From: Streptomyces sp. WAC05374
GTDB taxonomy: Bacteria; Actinomycetota; Actinomycetes; Streptomycetales; Streptomycetaceae
Length of the DNA: 64,000 nt
Direction of reading: 5' to 3'
Assembly: GCF_004353505.1 (NCBI RefSeq)
Contig: NZ_SMNQ01000002.1
Location: 186,001 to 250,000 of the forward strand
Shown piece by piece: positions 53,446-61,226 of the stretch (positions within the stretch are counted from its first letter, which is position 1; the number at the start of each line of letters is the position of its first letter). The notes beneath the pieces are model-generated. The model ran no database searches. It saw only the letters and a list, made by a program, of their open reading frames with translations, and was not told where the DNA came from. The position numbers were made by a program, and so were the translations under genes.

Positions 53446-54317
53446 CCCTGACCCGACGCACCCTCCTCACCACGGCGACGGCGGCGGCGTTCGTCGCGAC
53501 GACCGGTACGGCGGGCGCGAACACCGCCGGCCGCCACATCCCGCTCCAGGGCGCGGTCAACGTCCGCGACCTGGGCGGTCACCGCACGTACGACGGCGAA
53601 ACGGTCCGCCCCGGCCTCGTCCACCGGGGCGACGCGCTGCACCGGCTCACCGACGCCGACCTGGTGACCGTCTCCGGCCTCCGCCTGGCGGAGGTCATCG
53701 ACTTCCGCATCCCGCTGGAGGTCCAGTACGACGGGGCCGACCGGCTCCCCGGGGGCCTCACGCCCGTCTCCCGGCCGGTCACCGACAACGGCCTGTACGC
53801 GCGACTGCGCACCGCCATCGGCTCGGCCGACCCGGTGCGGCAGGAGGAGATGCTGGGCGGCGGCAGGGCGGCGGCGTTCATGCGGGAGGTGTACCGCACG
53901 TTCGTCACCGGCTCCGCCAACCGGGCGGCGTTCGGCGCGACGCTGCGGGACGTCGCCTCCGCCGGCCGGGCACCGCTGCTGTACCACTGCACGGCCGGCA
54001 AGGACCGGACCGGCTGGACGAGCTGGCTGCTGCTGACGGCGCTCGGCGTGCCGGCGAGCGCGGCCCTGGCGGACTACCTGGCGTCGAACACGTACCGCGC
54101 CGCGTACGACGCCCGGCTTCGGGCGTACCTGCGGCAGGCGGGGCTGATGCGGAACCCGGACCTGCTCATCCCGTTGCAGGAGGTGCGCCAGGAGTACCTG
54201 GACGCGGCGCGGGCGGCGGTGTCCGAGGCGTACGGCGGCCTGTACCGGTACCTGACCGCCGGGCTGGGCCTGGATCACCGCACGCTCGCGGCGCTCCGGG
54301 CCCAGCTCGTCGGCTGA
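53442..54317 (+). CDS. Tat-exported tyrosine-protein phosphatase (Y_phosphatase3)
   Basis: 291 aa. Tat-like signal LTRRTLLTTATAAAFVATTG with cleavage near TAGAN (about residue 27). Phosphatase features: VNVRDLGGHRTYDGETVRPG, HRGDALHRLTDADL, and the P-loop LLYHCTAGKDRTGW (Cys and Arg). The HCxAGKDRTG form fits PtpB/SacIM-like phosphatases that act on phosphotyrosine or phosphoinositides. Translationally coupled to ipdC. It is not part of the known KstR2 regulon and has no obvious biochemical role there; either a secreted phosphatase that joined the operon or one used in steroid or envelope signalling. Confidence 0.85.
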   Translation: MTLTRRTLLTTATAAAFVATTGTAGANTAGRHIPLQGAVNVRDLGGHRTYDGETVRPGLVHRGDALHRLTDADLVTVSGLRLAEVIDFRIPLEVQYDGADRLPGGLTPVSRPVTDNGLYARLRTAIGSADPVRQEEMLGGGRAAAFMREVYRTFVTGSANRAAFGATLRDVASAGRAPLLYHCTAGKDRTGWTSWLLLTALGVPASAALADYLASNTYRAAYDARLRAYLRQAGLMRNPDLLIPLQEVRQEYLDAARAAVSEAYGGLYRYLTAGLGLDHRTLAALRAQLVG

Positions 54318-54330
54318 GGGCCGGGGCCGG

Positions 54331-55944
54331 TCAGCCGGAGGTGCGGCGTCCGCCGCGCCCGGCCGGGCGGCCCGTGCCCGTCGCGGCACCGCCGCCGGTG
54401 GTGGCGCGCCGGCGGCGCGGGGCGCCCGGCTGGGTACCCGCACCGGTCGCCGGTGCCGCTGCGGTGCCGGTGCCCTGGCCGCTGCGGCGGGGGCGGCGGC
54501 GCCGTCCGGGCTTGCCGGAGGCCTGCGCGGCGGGCTGGGCCGGCTGCGGGACCTCGATGGTGACCGGTATGCCGGACGGCTCGCGGGCACCGGTGAGCCG
54601 GGCCAGCTCCTCGTCGGAGGACTTCACACGGGCGGCGCGCGGGGTGATGCCCGCGTGGGACATCAGGCGCGTCATGTCGCGCTTCTGCTCGGGCAGGACG
54701 AGCGTGACGACGCTGCCGGACTCGCCCGCGCGGGCGGTGCGGCCGCCCCGGTGCAGGTAGTCCTTGTGGTCGGTGGGCGGGTCGACGTTGACGACCAGGT
54801 CGAGGTCGTCGACGTGGATGCCGCGGGCCGCCACATTGGTGGCGACGAGGGCGGTGACCTGGCCGTTCTTGAACTGGTCCAGGGTCCGGTTGCGCTGCGG
54901 CTGGGAGCGGCCGCCGTGCAGGCCCGCAGCGCGCACACCGCTGGCCAGCAGCCGCTTGACCAGCCGGTCCACGGAGCGCTTGGTGTCCAGGAAGAGGATC
55001 ACCCGGCCGTCGCGGGCCGCGATGCGGGCGGTGACGGCCTTCTTGTCGGTCTCGTCGGCGACGTACAGGACGTGGTGCTCCATGGTGGAGACCGCGCCCG
55101 CCGACGGGTCGACCGAGTGGACGACGGGGTCGGTGAGGAACATCCGCACCAGCCGGTCGATGTTCTGGTCCAGGGTGGCGGAGAACAGCATGCGCTGCCC
55201 GTCCGGCTCGACCTGCTTCAGCAGGGCGGTGACCTGCGGCAGGAAGCCCATGTCGGCCATCTGGTCGGCCTCGTCCAGGACGGTGACCGACACCTCGTCG
55301 ATGCGGCAGTCGCCGCGCTCGATGAGGTCCTTGAGGCGGCCGGGGGTGGCGACCAGGATCTCCGCGCCGCGCCGCAGGGTGCCGGCCTGCCGGCCGATCG
55401 ACATGCCGCCGACGACGGTGGCGATCCGCAGCCGCAGGGCGGTGGCGTACGGGGTGAGGGCGTCGGTCACCTGCTGGGCGAGCTCGCGGGTGGGGACGAG
55501 GACCATGCCGAGCGGGGCCTTCGGCTCGGCGCGGCGGCCGGCGGTGCGGGCGAGCAGGGCGAGGCCGAAGGCGAGGGTCTTGCCGGAGCCGGTGCGGCCG
55601 CGGCCGAGGATGTCGCGGCCCGCGAGGGAGTTCGGCAGGGTGGCGGCCTGGATGGGGAACGGCTCGGTGACGCCCTGGGCGGTGAGCGTGGCCAGGAGGG
55701 CGGCCGGCATGTCGAGGTCGTCGAAGGCCGCGGCCGGGGGCAGCGCGGGCGTGGCGGTTTCCGGCAGGGTGAACTCGCGCGGGGGCGCGACGGTGCCGCG
55801 GCTCGCGCCACGGGCGGCGGCCTTGCCGTTGCCGGCCGCTCTGCCGTTTCCGGCGCCCTTGCCGTTCGCGGGGCGCGGCGCGTTCACGTTCCCAGAGCGG
55901 GCGGGGCGCTTACGGGCGGGGCGTTCGGGTCGAGTCGTCGTCAT
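54331..55944 (-). CDS. DEAD-box RNA helicase
   Basis: 537 aa from the ATG at 55944 (AAGGAAGG upstream). Motifs in order: Q-motif FPIQAATLPNSLAGRD, I GRGRTGSGKTLAFGL, Ia PTRELAQQ, Ib TPGRLKDL, II VLDEADQMADM, III FSATLD, V ATNVAARGIHVDD, VI HRGGRTARAGESG. Before the core is a basic Gly/Asn/Arg linker (1-70). The C-terminal about 90 residues are Arg/Gly/Pro/Thr-rich (RRRRPRRSGQG). RNA remodelling at low temperature is likely, given the cold-shock gene upstream on the same strand. Confidence 0.94.
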   Translation of the reverse strand: MTTTRPERPARKRPARSGNVNAPRPANGKGAGNGRAAGNGKAAARGASRGTVAPPREFTLPETATPALPPAAAFDDLDMPAALLATLTAQGVTEPFPIQAATLPNSLAGRDILGRGRTGSGKTLAFGLALLARTAGRRAEPKAPLGMVLVPTRELAQQVTDALTPYATALRLRIATVVGGMSIGRQAGTLRRGAEILVATPGRLKDLIERGDCRIDEVSVTVLDEADQMADMGFLPQVTALLKQVEPDGQRMLFSATLDQNIDRLVRMFLTDPVVHSVDPSAGAVSTMEHHVLYVADETDKKAVTARIAARDGRVILFLDTKRSVDRLVKRLLASGVRAAGLHGGRSQPQRNRTLDQFKNGQVTALVATNVAARGIHVDDLDLVVNVDPPTDHKDYLHRGGRTARAGESGSVVTLVLPEQKRDMTRLMSHAGITPRAARVKSSDEELARLTGAREPSGIPVTIEVPQPAQPAAQASGKPGRRRRPRRSGQGTGTAAAPATGAGTQPGAPRRRRATTGGGAATGTGRPAGRGGRRTSG

Positions 55945-56059
55945 ACATTTGCCTTCCTTGGCCTCAGCAGGGCCTGAGCACAGCACAAGCCGGGACCCGC
56001 ACCTGCGACTGCATGGTGCGGGCCCCGGCTGCGAGATACCGGTGCTGCGTGTCCGGTGA

Positions 56060-56263
56060 TCAGGCGGGGAGGATGTTCTCCGCCTGCGGGCCCTTCTGGC
56101 CCTGCGTGACGTCGAAGGTCACCTTCTGGCCTTCCTGGAGCTCACGGAAGCCCGAGGTGGCGATGTTGGAGTAGTGGGCGAAGACGTCGGCGCCGCCGCC
56201 GTCCTGCTCGATGAAGCCGAAGCCCTTTTCCGAGTTGAACCACTTCACGGTACCGGTGGCCAT
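56060..56263 (-). CDS. Cold-shock protein (CspA family)
   Basis: 67 aa, ATG at 56263 with AGGAGA 6 nt upstream. Typical cold-shock domain with RNP1 KGFGFIEQD and RNP2 VFAHYSNI; start [18 protein letters not shown]. It binds single-stranded nucleic acid and melts mRNA structure. It lies upstream of the DEAD-box gene with 115 nt between them; they may be co-expressed. The leader (56264-56439) contains a 9-bp hairpin and is A/T-richer than the neighbours. Confidence 0.95.
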   Translation of the reverse strand: MATGTVKWFNSEKGFGFIEQDGGGADVFAHYSNIATSGFRELQEGQKVTFDVTQGQKGPQAENILPA

Positions 56264-56318
56264 AATTTTCTCCTGATGGTGTCGGGGCCCCATCCGGAGA
56301 AAGCCGGTAAAACAATAA

Positions 56319-56348
56319 TGCGCCTGAGGAACATTCCCGTCAGGCGCA
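56319..56348 (-). promoter_or_regulatory. Stem-loop in the csp 5' leader
   Basis: TGCGCCTGA / TCAGGCGCA, a perfect 9-bp stem around a 12-nt loop that itself holds GGAA/TTCC. It lies 56 nt upstream of the csp ATG and may be a temperature-sensing or mRNA-stabilising element, as in other csp leaders. Confidence 0.5.
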
Positions 56349-56439
56349 CATAAAGTTCATGGGTACCAAAACTGCAACGTGGACAACCGTAGCACACCAC
56401 CCCGGCGGGCCGATCGCAACCAGGCACGCTGGAGATCCG

Positions 56440-57597
56440 CTAGAGCCGCTCGATGATCGTCACGTTCGCCTGGCCGCCGCCCTCGCACATGGTCTGGAGG
56501 CCGAACCGGCCGCCGGTGCGCTCCAGTTCGTGCAGGAGCGTGGTCATCAGCCGGACGCCCGTCGCGCCCAGGGGGTGGCCGAGGGCTATGGCGCCGCCGT
56601 TGACGTTCACCCGGCCGGGGTCGGCCCCGGTCTCGGCGAGCCAGGCGAGGACGACCGGGGCGAACGCCTCGTTGATCTCGACGAGGTCGATGTCGCCGAT
56701 GGTCATGCCGGCCCTCTTCAGGGCGTGCGCGGTCGCCGGGATGGGCGCCGTCAGCATGCGGATGGGGTCCTCGCCGCGCACCGACAGGTGGTGGACGCGG
56801 GCCCGGGGCGTCAGGCCGTGCGCGGCGACGGCCCGCTCGCTCGCCAGCAGCATGGCCGCCGCCCCGTCGGAGACCTGGGAGGAGCACGCGGCGGTGATGG
56901 TGCCGCCCTCCAGGACCGGCCGCAGCCCGGCCATCTTCTGCAGGCTCGTGTCGCGGCGCGGGCCCTCGTCCGCCGTGACCGCCCCGTACGCCACCGTCTC
57001 GCGGGTGAAGCGCCCCTCGTCGGCGGCGCGGACCGCACGCCGGTGCGAGCGCAGCGCGTACTCCTCCTGGGCGTCCCGGGTGATGCCCCACTGCCGCGCG
57101 ATCGTCTCCGCCCCGGCGAACTGGTTGACCGGCGCGTCGCCGTACCGGGCGCGCCAGCCCTCGGAGCCGGCGAAGGGCCCCTGGTCCAGGCCCAGCGGGA
57201 GGGTGGCCTGCCGGGACGCGTACGCGATGGGGATCATCGTCATGTTCTGCGTGCCGCCCGCCACGACGAGGTCCTGGGTGCCGGACATGACGGCCTGGGC
57301 GGCGAAGTGCACGGCCTGCTGGGAGGAGCCGCACTGCCGGTCGACGGTGACGCCCGGCACCTCCTCGGGCAGTCCGGCCGCCAGCCATGCCGTGCGGGCG
57401 ATGTCGCCGGCCTGGGGGCCGACCGTGTCCAGGCAGCCGAGGACGACGTCGTCGACGGCGGCCGGGTCGACGCCCGAGCGCTCGACCAGGGCCTTGAGGA
57501 CGTGGGCGCCGAGGTCGGCGGGGTGGGCGGCGCCGAGGCCCCCTCCTCGCCGGCCGACCGGGGTGCGTACCGCTTCGACGATGTAGGCCTCGCCCAT
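56440..57597 (-). CDS. fadA6: Thiolase FadA6 (acetyl-CoA acyltransferase)
   Basis: 385 aa from the ATG at 57597 with GAGGAG upstream. Thiolase I/II: the acyl-accepting Cys in DRQCGSSQQAVHFAAQ, the His in GGAIALGHPLGATGVRL and the second Cys in MCEGGGQANVTI. By order ipdF-kstR2-fadA6 it corresponds to mycobacterial FadA6, which cleaves a beta-keto thioester in the later steps of steroid ring C/D degradation. Ten nt after the kstR2 stop. Confidence 0.9.
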   Translation of the reverse strand: MGEAYIVEAVRTPVGRRGGGLGAAHPADLGAHVLKALVERSGVDPAAVDDVVLGCLDTVGPQAGDIARTAWLAAGLPEEVPGVTVDRQCGSSQQAVHFAAQAVMSGTQDLVVAGGTQNMTMIPIAYASRQATLPLGLDQGPFAGSEGWRARYGDAPVNQFAGAETIARQWGITRDAQEEYALRSHRRAVRAADEGRFTRETVAYGAVTADEGPRRDTSLQKMAGLRPVLEGGTITAACSSQVSDGAAAMLLASERAVAAHGLTPRARVHHLSVRGEDPIRMLTAPIPATAHALKRAGMTIGDIDLVEINEAFAPVVLAWLAETGADPGRVNVNGGAIALGHPLGATGVRLMTTLLHELERTGGRFGLQTMCEGGGQANVTIIERL

Positions 57598-57607
57598 CAC
57601 ATCTCCT

Positions 57608-58240
57608 CTACGTTCGTACGGCGATCCCGTCCAGCACCATCGACAGGTACTGGCGGGCGATCTCCTCCGGGCTGTGCAGGCCACCCGGCCGGTACCAGGA
57701 CGCCGCCACCCAGACGGTGTCCCGCACGAACCGGTAGGTGAGCCGGACGTCCAGGTCGGCGCGGAAGACCCGGTCGGCGACGCCGCGCTCCAGCGTCCCG
57801 AGCCATGCCTTCTCGAATCTGGCCTGGGAGTCGGAGAGGTACTGGAAGCGCGGCTGGGTGGCGAGGTGGCGCCACTCCTTCTGGTAGATGGCCACGGCGG
57901 CGCGGTGGCGGTCGATCCCTCGGAAGGACGCGGTGACGAGCGCCTCGATGGTCTCGCGCGGCCCGAGCCCGGCGGCGAGGACGGCGTCGTAGCCCGTCCA
58001 CAGCTCGTCGAGGAAACCCGAGAGGATCTCGTCGACCATCGATTCCTTGGAGTCGAAGTGGTAGTAGAGGCTGCCGGCGAGCATGCCGGCCTCGTCGGCG
58101 ATCCTCCGCACGGTGGTGGCGTTGTACCCGTGGGCGGCGAACACCTCCGCCGCCGTGGCGAGCAGTTCGGCGCGCCGCTCGGGGGCGGGGGTGGTCACCT
58201 GGGACTTCTTCTGGTTCGGCTTCGGCACGTTGTTCGGCAC
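57608..58240 (-). CDS. kstR2: TetR family repressor KstR2
   Basis: 210 aa, GTG start. N-terminal TetR helix-turn-helix: ELLATAAEVFAAHGYNATTV, RRIADEAGMLAGSLYYHFDS. The C-terminal ligand domain is helical (FRGIDRHRAAVAIYQKEWRH). Position in ipdF-kstR2-fadA6 matches Mycobacterium, where KstR2 senses HIP-CoA and represses the regulon. Two 15-mer sites in the divergent promoters here are candidate operators. Confidence 0.88.
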   Translation of the reverse strand: MPNNVPKPNQKKSQVTTPAPERRAELLATAAEVFAAHGYNATTVRRIADEAGMLAGSLYYHFDSKESMVDEILSGFLDELWTGYDAVLAAGLGPRETIEALVTASFRGIDRHRAAVAIYQKEWRHLATQPRFQYLSDSQARFEKAWLGTLERGVADRVFRADLDVRLTYRFVRDTVWVAASWYRPGGLHSPEEIARQYLSMVLDGIAVRT

Positions 58241-58255
58241 GGGGACATTGTGGGC

Positions 58256-59038
58256 CTAGGGGTGCTGGCTGCTGACGGACACGGTCTCGCCGGTCATGTA
58301 CGAGGAGTAGCCGCTGGCCAGGAAGACGATGACGTTGGCGACCTCCCACGGCTCGGCGTGGCGCCCGAACGCCTCGCGGGCGGTCAGCTCCTGGAGCAGG
58401 GCGGCGGAGGTGACCCTCACCAGGTGCGGGTGCATCGCCAGGCTCGGGGCGACGGCGTTGACCCGCACGCCGTACGCGGCGGCCTCGATCGCCGCGCAGC
58501 GGGTGAGCGCCATGACGCCCGCCTTGGCGGCGGCGTAGTGGGCCTGCCCTTCCTGGGCGCGCCAGCCGACGACGGAGGCGTTGTTGACGATCACGCCGCC
58601 GTCGCCGTGGTCCCGCAGGTGCCTGAGCGCGGCCCTGGTGCACCGGAAGGTGCCGTTCAGGGTGACGTCCAGGACGCGGTTCCACTGCTCGTCGGTCATG
58701 TCGGCGAGGTGCGCGGTGCCGCCGAGGCCGGCGTTGTTGACGATCACGTCGAGGCGGCCGTGGAGCCGTGCCGCCTCCGCGAACAGGGCCTGGACCTGCG
58801 CCTCCTCGGTGACGTCGCAGGGCTGGGCGGCGACGGCCCGCGCGCCGAACTCCTCGGCGAGGGTGCGTTCGGTCTCCTTCAGGCGGCGGGTGTGGGCGTC
58901 ACTGATGAGGACCCGGGCGCCCTCCTCCAGGAAGCGGCGGGCGGTGGCGCCGCCGATGCCGGCCCCGGCGGCGGCGGTGATGACGGCGGTGCGCCCCGCG
59001 AGGAGGCCGTGTCCGGACACGTACTCGACGCTGTTCAT
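58256..59038 (-). CDS. ipdF: Short-chain dehydrogenase IpdF
   Basis: 260 aa. ITAAAGAGIGGATARRF coenzyme motif, NNAG in VNNAGLGGTAHLAD, Ser in IVNNASVVGW and YxxxK in HYAAAKAG. First gene of the operon ipdF-kstR2-fadA6 and divergent from fadE. By order it is the mycobacterial IpdF, which oxidises a C-ring hydroxyl of HIP-CoA intermediates. The operator at 59056-59070 lies 18 nt upstream of the ATG. Confidence 0.85.
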   Translation of the reverse strand: MNSVEYVSGHGLLAGRTAVITAAAGAGIGGATARRFLEEGARVLISDAHTRRLKETERTLAEEFGARAVAAQPCDVTEEAQVQALFAEAARLHGRLDVIVNNAGLGGTAHLADMTDEQWNRVLDVTLNGTFRCTRAALRHLRDHGDGGVIVNNASVVGWRAQEGQAHYAAAKAGVMALTRCAAIEAAAYGVRVNAVAPSLAMHPHLVRVTSAALLQELTAREAFGRHAEPWEVANVIVFLASGYSSYMTGETVSVSSQHP

Positions 59039-59055
59039 GGCCGTACGCTAACCTG

Positions 59056-59070
59056 CCAAACGCTTGTTAG
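59056..59070. promoter_or_regulatory. Putative KstR2 operator 2
   Basis: CCAAACGCTTGTTAG, reverse complement CTAACAAGCGTTTGG: equal to operator 1 except the central two bases. Between divergent ipdF (59038) and fadE (59084). Core CAAGCGTTTG has one change from CAAGnnCTTG. Confidence 0.7.
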
Positions 59071-59083
59071 GGAAGGTGGCGCC

Positions 59084-60196
59084 ATGGAGGAGTCCGTGCG
59101 GGCGTTCCGGAGCGAGGCCCGCGCCTGGCTGGCCGCCCACGTCCCGCCCGAGCCGCTGCCGTCCCTGGAGACGGAGGAGGGCTTCGCGGCGCACCGGACG
59201 TGGGAGGAGCGGCTGCACGCGGGAGGCTGGGCGGTGGTCAACTGGCCGGAGCGGTACGGCGGGCGGGGCGTGGACCTGTTCCACTGGCTGGCCTTCGAGG
59301 AGGAGTACTGGGCGGCGGGCGCGCCCGGCCGGGTCTCCCAGAACGGCATCGGCCTGCTCGCCCCGACCCTCCTCGACCACGGCACGCCGGAGCAGTGCGC
59401 GCGGGTCCTGCCGTCCATGGCGAGCGGCCGCACGGTCTGGGCGCAGGCGTGGTCCGAGCCCGAGGCCGGGTCGGACCTGGCCTCGCTGCGCTCGCGGGCG
59501 GTGCGCACGGACGGCGGCTGGCTGCTGCACGGCCACAAGACGTGGTCGTCGCGGGCCGCGTTCGCCGACCGGGCGTTCGGGATCTTCCGTACGGACCCGG
59601 AGGCGGCCAGGCCGCACCAGGGCCTGACGTACCTGATGTTCGGGCTGCGCGCGCCGGGGGTGACGGTGCGGCCCATCGGGCGGCTGGACGGGAAGCCGGC
59701 GTTCGCCGAGCTGTTCCTGGACGGGGTGTTCGTCCCGGACGAGGACGTGATCGGCGCGCCCGGCGACGGCTGGCGGATCGCGATGGCGGCGACCGGCAAC
59801 GAGCGGGGCCTGATGCTGCGCTCCCCGGGCCGCTTCCTGGCGGCCGCCGGCCAACTGGAACGGCTGTGGCGGGAGCGCGGGCGGGACGCCGGCCTGCGGG
59901 ACCGGGTGGCGGACGCGGTGATCGGGGCACGGGCGTACCGGTTGTTCACGGAGCTGGCCGCGGCCGGTCCGGCGCCGGGCGCGCGGTCCAGTCTCAGCAA
60001 GGTCTTCTGGTCCGAGTACGACATCGCCCTGCACGAGACGGCGCTCGACCTGCTGGGCCCGGAGGGCGAGGTGGACGGCCCCTGGTCGGAGGGGTACACC
60101 TTCGCGCTCGCCGGGCCGGTCTACGCCGGGACGAACGAGATCCAGCGGGACATCATCGCCGAGCGGCTGCTCGGCCTGCCGAAGGGCCGCCGCTGA
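59084..60196 (+). CDS. Acyl-CoA dehydrogenase, steroid-locus FadE (large subunit)
   Basis: 370 aa, ATG 59084, GGAAGG upstream. ACAD fold: VWAQAWSEPEAGSDLASL (FAD site), WSSRAAFADRAFGIFRTD, the glycine-rich EGYTFALAGPVYAGTNEIQR end, and DIIAERLLGL. This end is full-length, whereas the neighbour ACAD is shorter, recalling heteromeric FadE pairs of steroid degradation. Likely counterparts are FadE30 or FadE31. Confidence 0.85.
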   Translation: MEESVRAFRSEARAWLAAHVPPEPLPSLETEEGFAAHRTWEERLHAGGWAVVNWPERYGGRGVDLFHWLAFEEEYWAAGAPGRVSQNGIGLLAPTLLDHGTPEQCARVLPSMASGRTVWAQAWSEPEAGSDLASLRSRAVRTDGGWLLHGHKTWSSRAAFADRAFGIFRTDPEAARPHQGLTYLMFGLRAPGVTVRPIGRLDGKPAFAELFLDGVFVPDEDVIGAPGDGWRIAMAATGNERGLMLRSPGRFLAAAGQLERLWRERGRDAGLRDRVADAVIGARAYRLFTELAAAGPAPGARSSLSKVFWSEYDIALHETALDLLGPEGEVDGPWSEGYTFALAGPVYAGTNEIQRDIIAERLLGLPKGRR

Positions 60197-61161
60197 TGCG
60201 CCCTCACCTGACCGACCAGCACCGCGACTTCACGCGGTCGCTGGACGCGATGCTGACCGCGTCGGACACCCCGGCGGCGGTCCGGGCGTGGGCGGCCGGG
60301 GACCCGGGCCCGGGGCGTGCGCTGTGGGCGCGGCTGGCCGGCGCCGGGGTGTTCGCGCTGGCGGTTCCGGAGGCGCACGAGGGCGGGCTGGGCGTGCTGC
60401 CGCTGGAGCTGGCCCTGGCGTTCGTGGAGCTGGGGCGGCACGCGGTGCCCGGGCCGGTGGTGGAGACGGTCGCGGTGGCGGTGCTGCTGGAGCGACTGGG
60501 GGGCGGCCGGGCCGCCGAGGTGCTGCCGGGCATCGCGGCGGGCGGGCTGTCGGCGACCTGGGCGGTGGGATCCGGGTACGCCCTGGACGCCGGCACCGCC
60601 GACCTGGTGCTGGTGGCGGCCGGGGACGAGCTGCGGGCGGCGCCCGGGCACGGTCCGGTGCGGGTGAGTGCCGATCCGGCGCGGCGCCTGGCGCGGCCCG
60701 CGCCCGGCGGGGAGGTGCTCGCGGCGGGACCGCACGTGGCCGGGGCGGTGCGGTACGCGGCGGGGTGGGCGGCCCTGGCCACGGCCGCGCAGGCGCTGGG
60801 TGTGGGGTACGCGCTGCTGGACCGGACGGTGGAGTACGTGAAGCGGCGCACCCAGTTCGGGGCGGCGATCGGCTCGTTCCAGGCGGTGAAGCACCGGCTG
60901 GCGGACACGCTGCTGGCGCTGGAGTTCGCCCGGCCGCTGCTGTACGGGGCGGCGGTGTCGCTGCGTCCCGCCGATGTGGCGGCCGCCAAGGTGGCCGCCG
61001 GGGAGGCGGCGTACGGGGCCGCCCGCGCCGCGCTCCAGTTGCACGGCGCGGTCGGCTACACCGAGGAGCTGGACCTGGCGCTCTGGCTGCGCAAGGCCCG
61101 CCCGCTGCGGGACGCGTGGGGCACGCCCGCGTGGTGCCGGGCGCGGGTCCTGGCGGGGTGA
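60196..61161 (+). CDS. Acyl-CoA dehydrogenase, steroid-locus FadE (short subunit)
   Basis: 321 aa, ATG overlapping the previous stop (TGATG). ACAD fold but shorter: VFALAVPEAHEGGLGVLPLE, RYAAGWAALATAAQALGVGY, VEYVKRRTQFGAAIGSFQAV, LQLHGAVGYTEELDLALWL. Length matches FadE32/FadE33 of Mycobacterium, which pair with larger FadE31-type subunits. Probably forms an alpha2beta2 enzyme with the preceding gene. Confidence 0.82.
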   Translation: MRPHLTDQHRDFTRSLDAMLTASDTPAAVRAWAAGDPGPGRALWARLAGAGVFALAVPEAHEGGLGVLPLELALAFVELGRHAVPGPVVETVAVAVLLERLGGGRAAEVLPGIAAGGLSATWAVGSGYALDAGTADLVLVAAGDELRAAPGHGPVRVSADPARRLARPAPGGEVLAAGPHVAGAVRYAAGWAALATAAQALGVGYALLDRTVEYVKRRTQFGAAIGSFQAVKHRLADTLLALEFARPLLYGAAVSLRPADVAAAKVAAGEAAYGAARAALQLHGAVGYTEELDLALWLRKARPLRDAWGTPAWCRARVLAG

Positions 61162-61175
61162 CGCGGGGGCGCGCG

Positions 61176-61208
61176 GACGGCCCGCCGGGCGGTGACCGGC
61201 GGGCCGTC
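61176..61208. terminator. Bidirectional terminator after the FadE pair
   Basis: Perfect 13-bp stem GACGGCCCGCCGG / CCGGCGGGCCGTC with loop GCGGTGA, between the convergent ends of fadE and the I36-like gene. Confidence 0.88.
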
Positions 61209-61226
61209 GGTGCGGAGCGGGGACGG

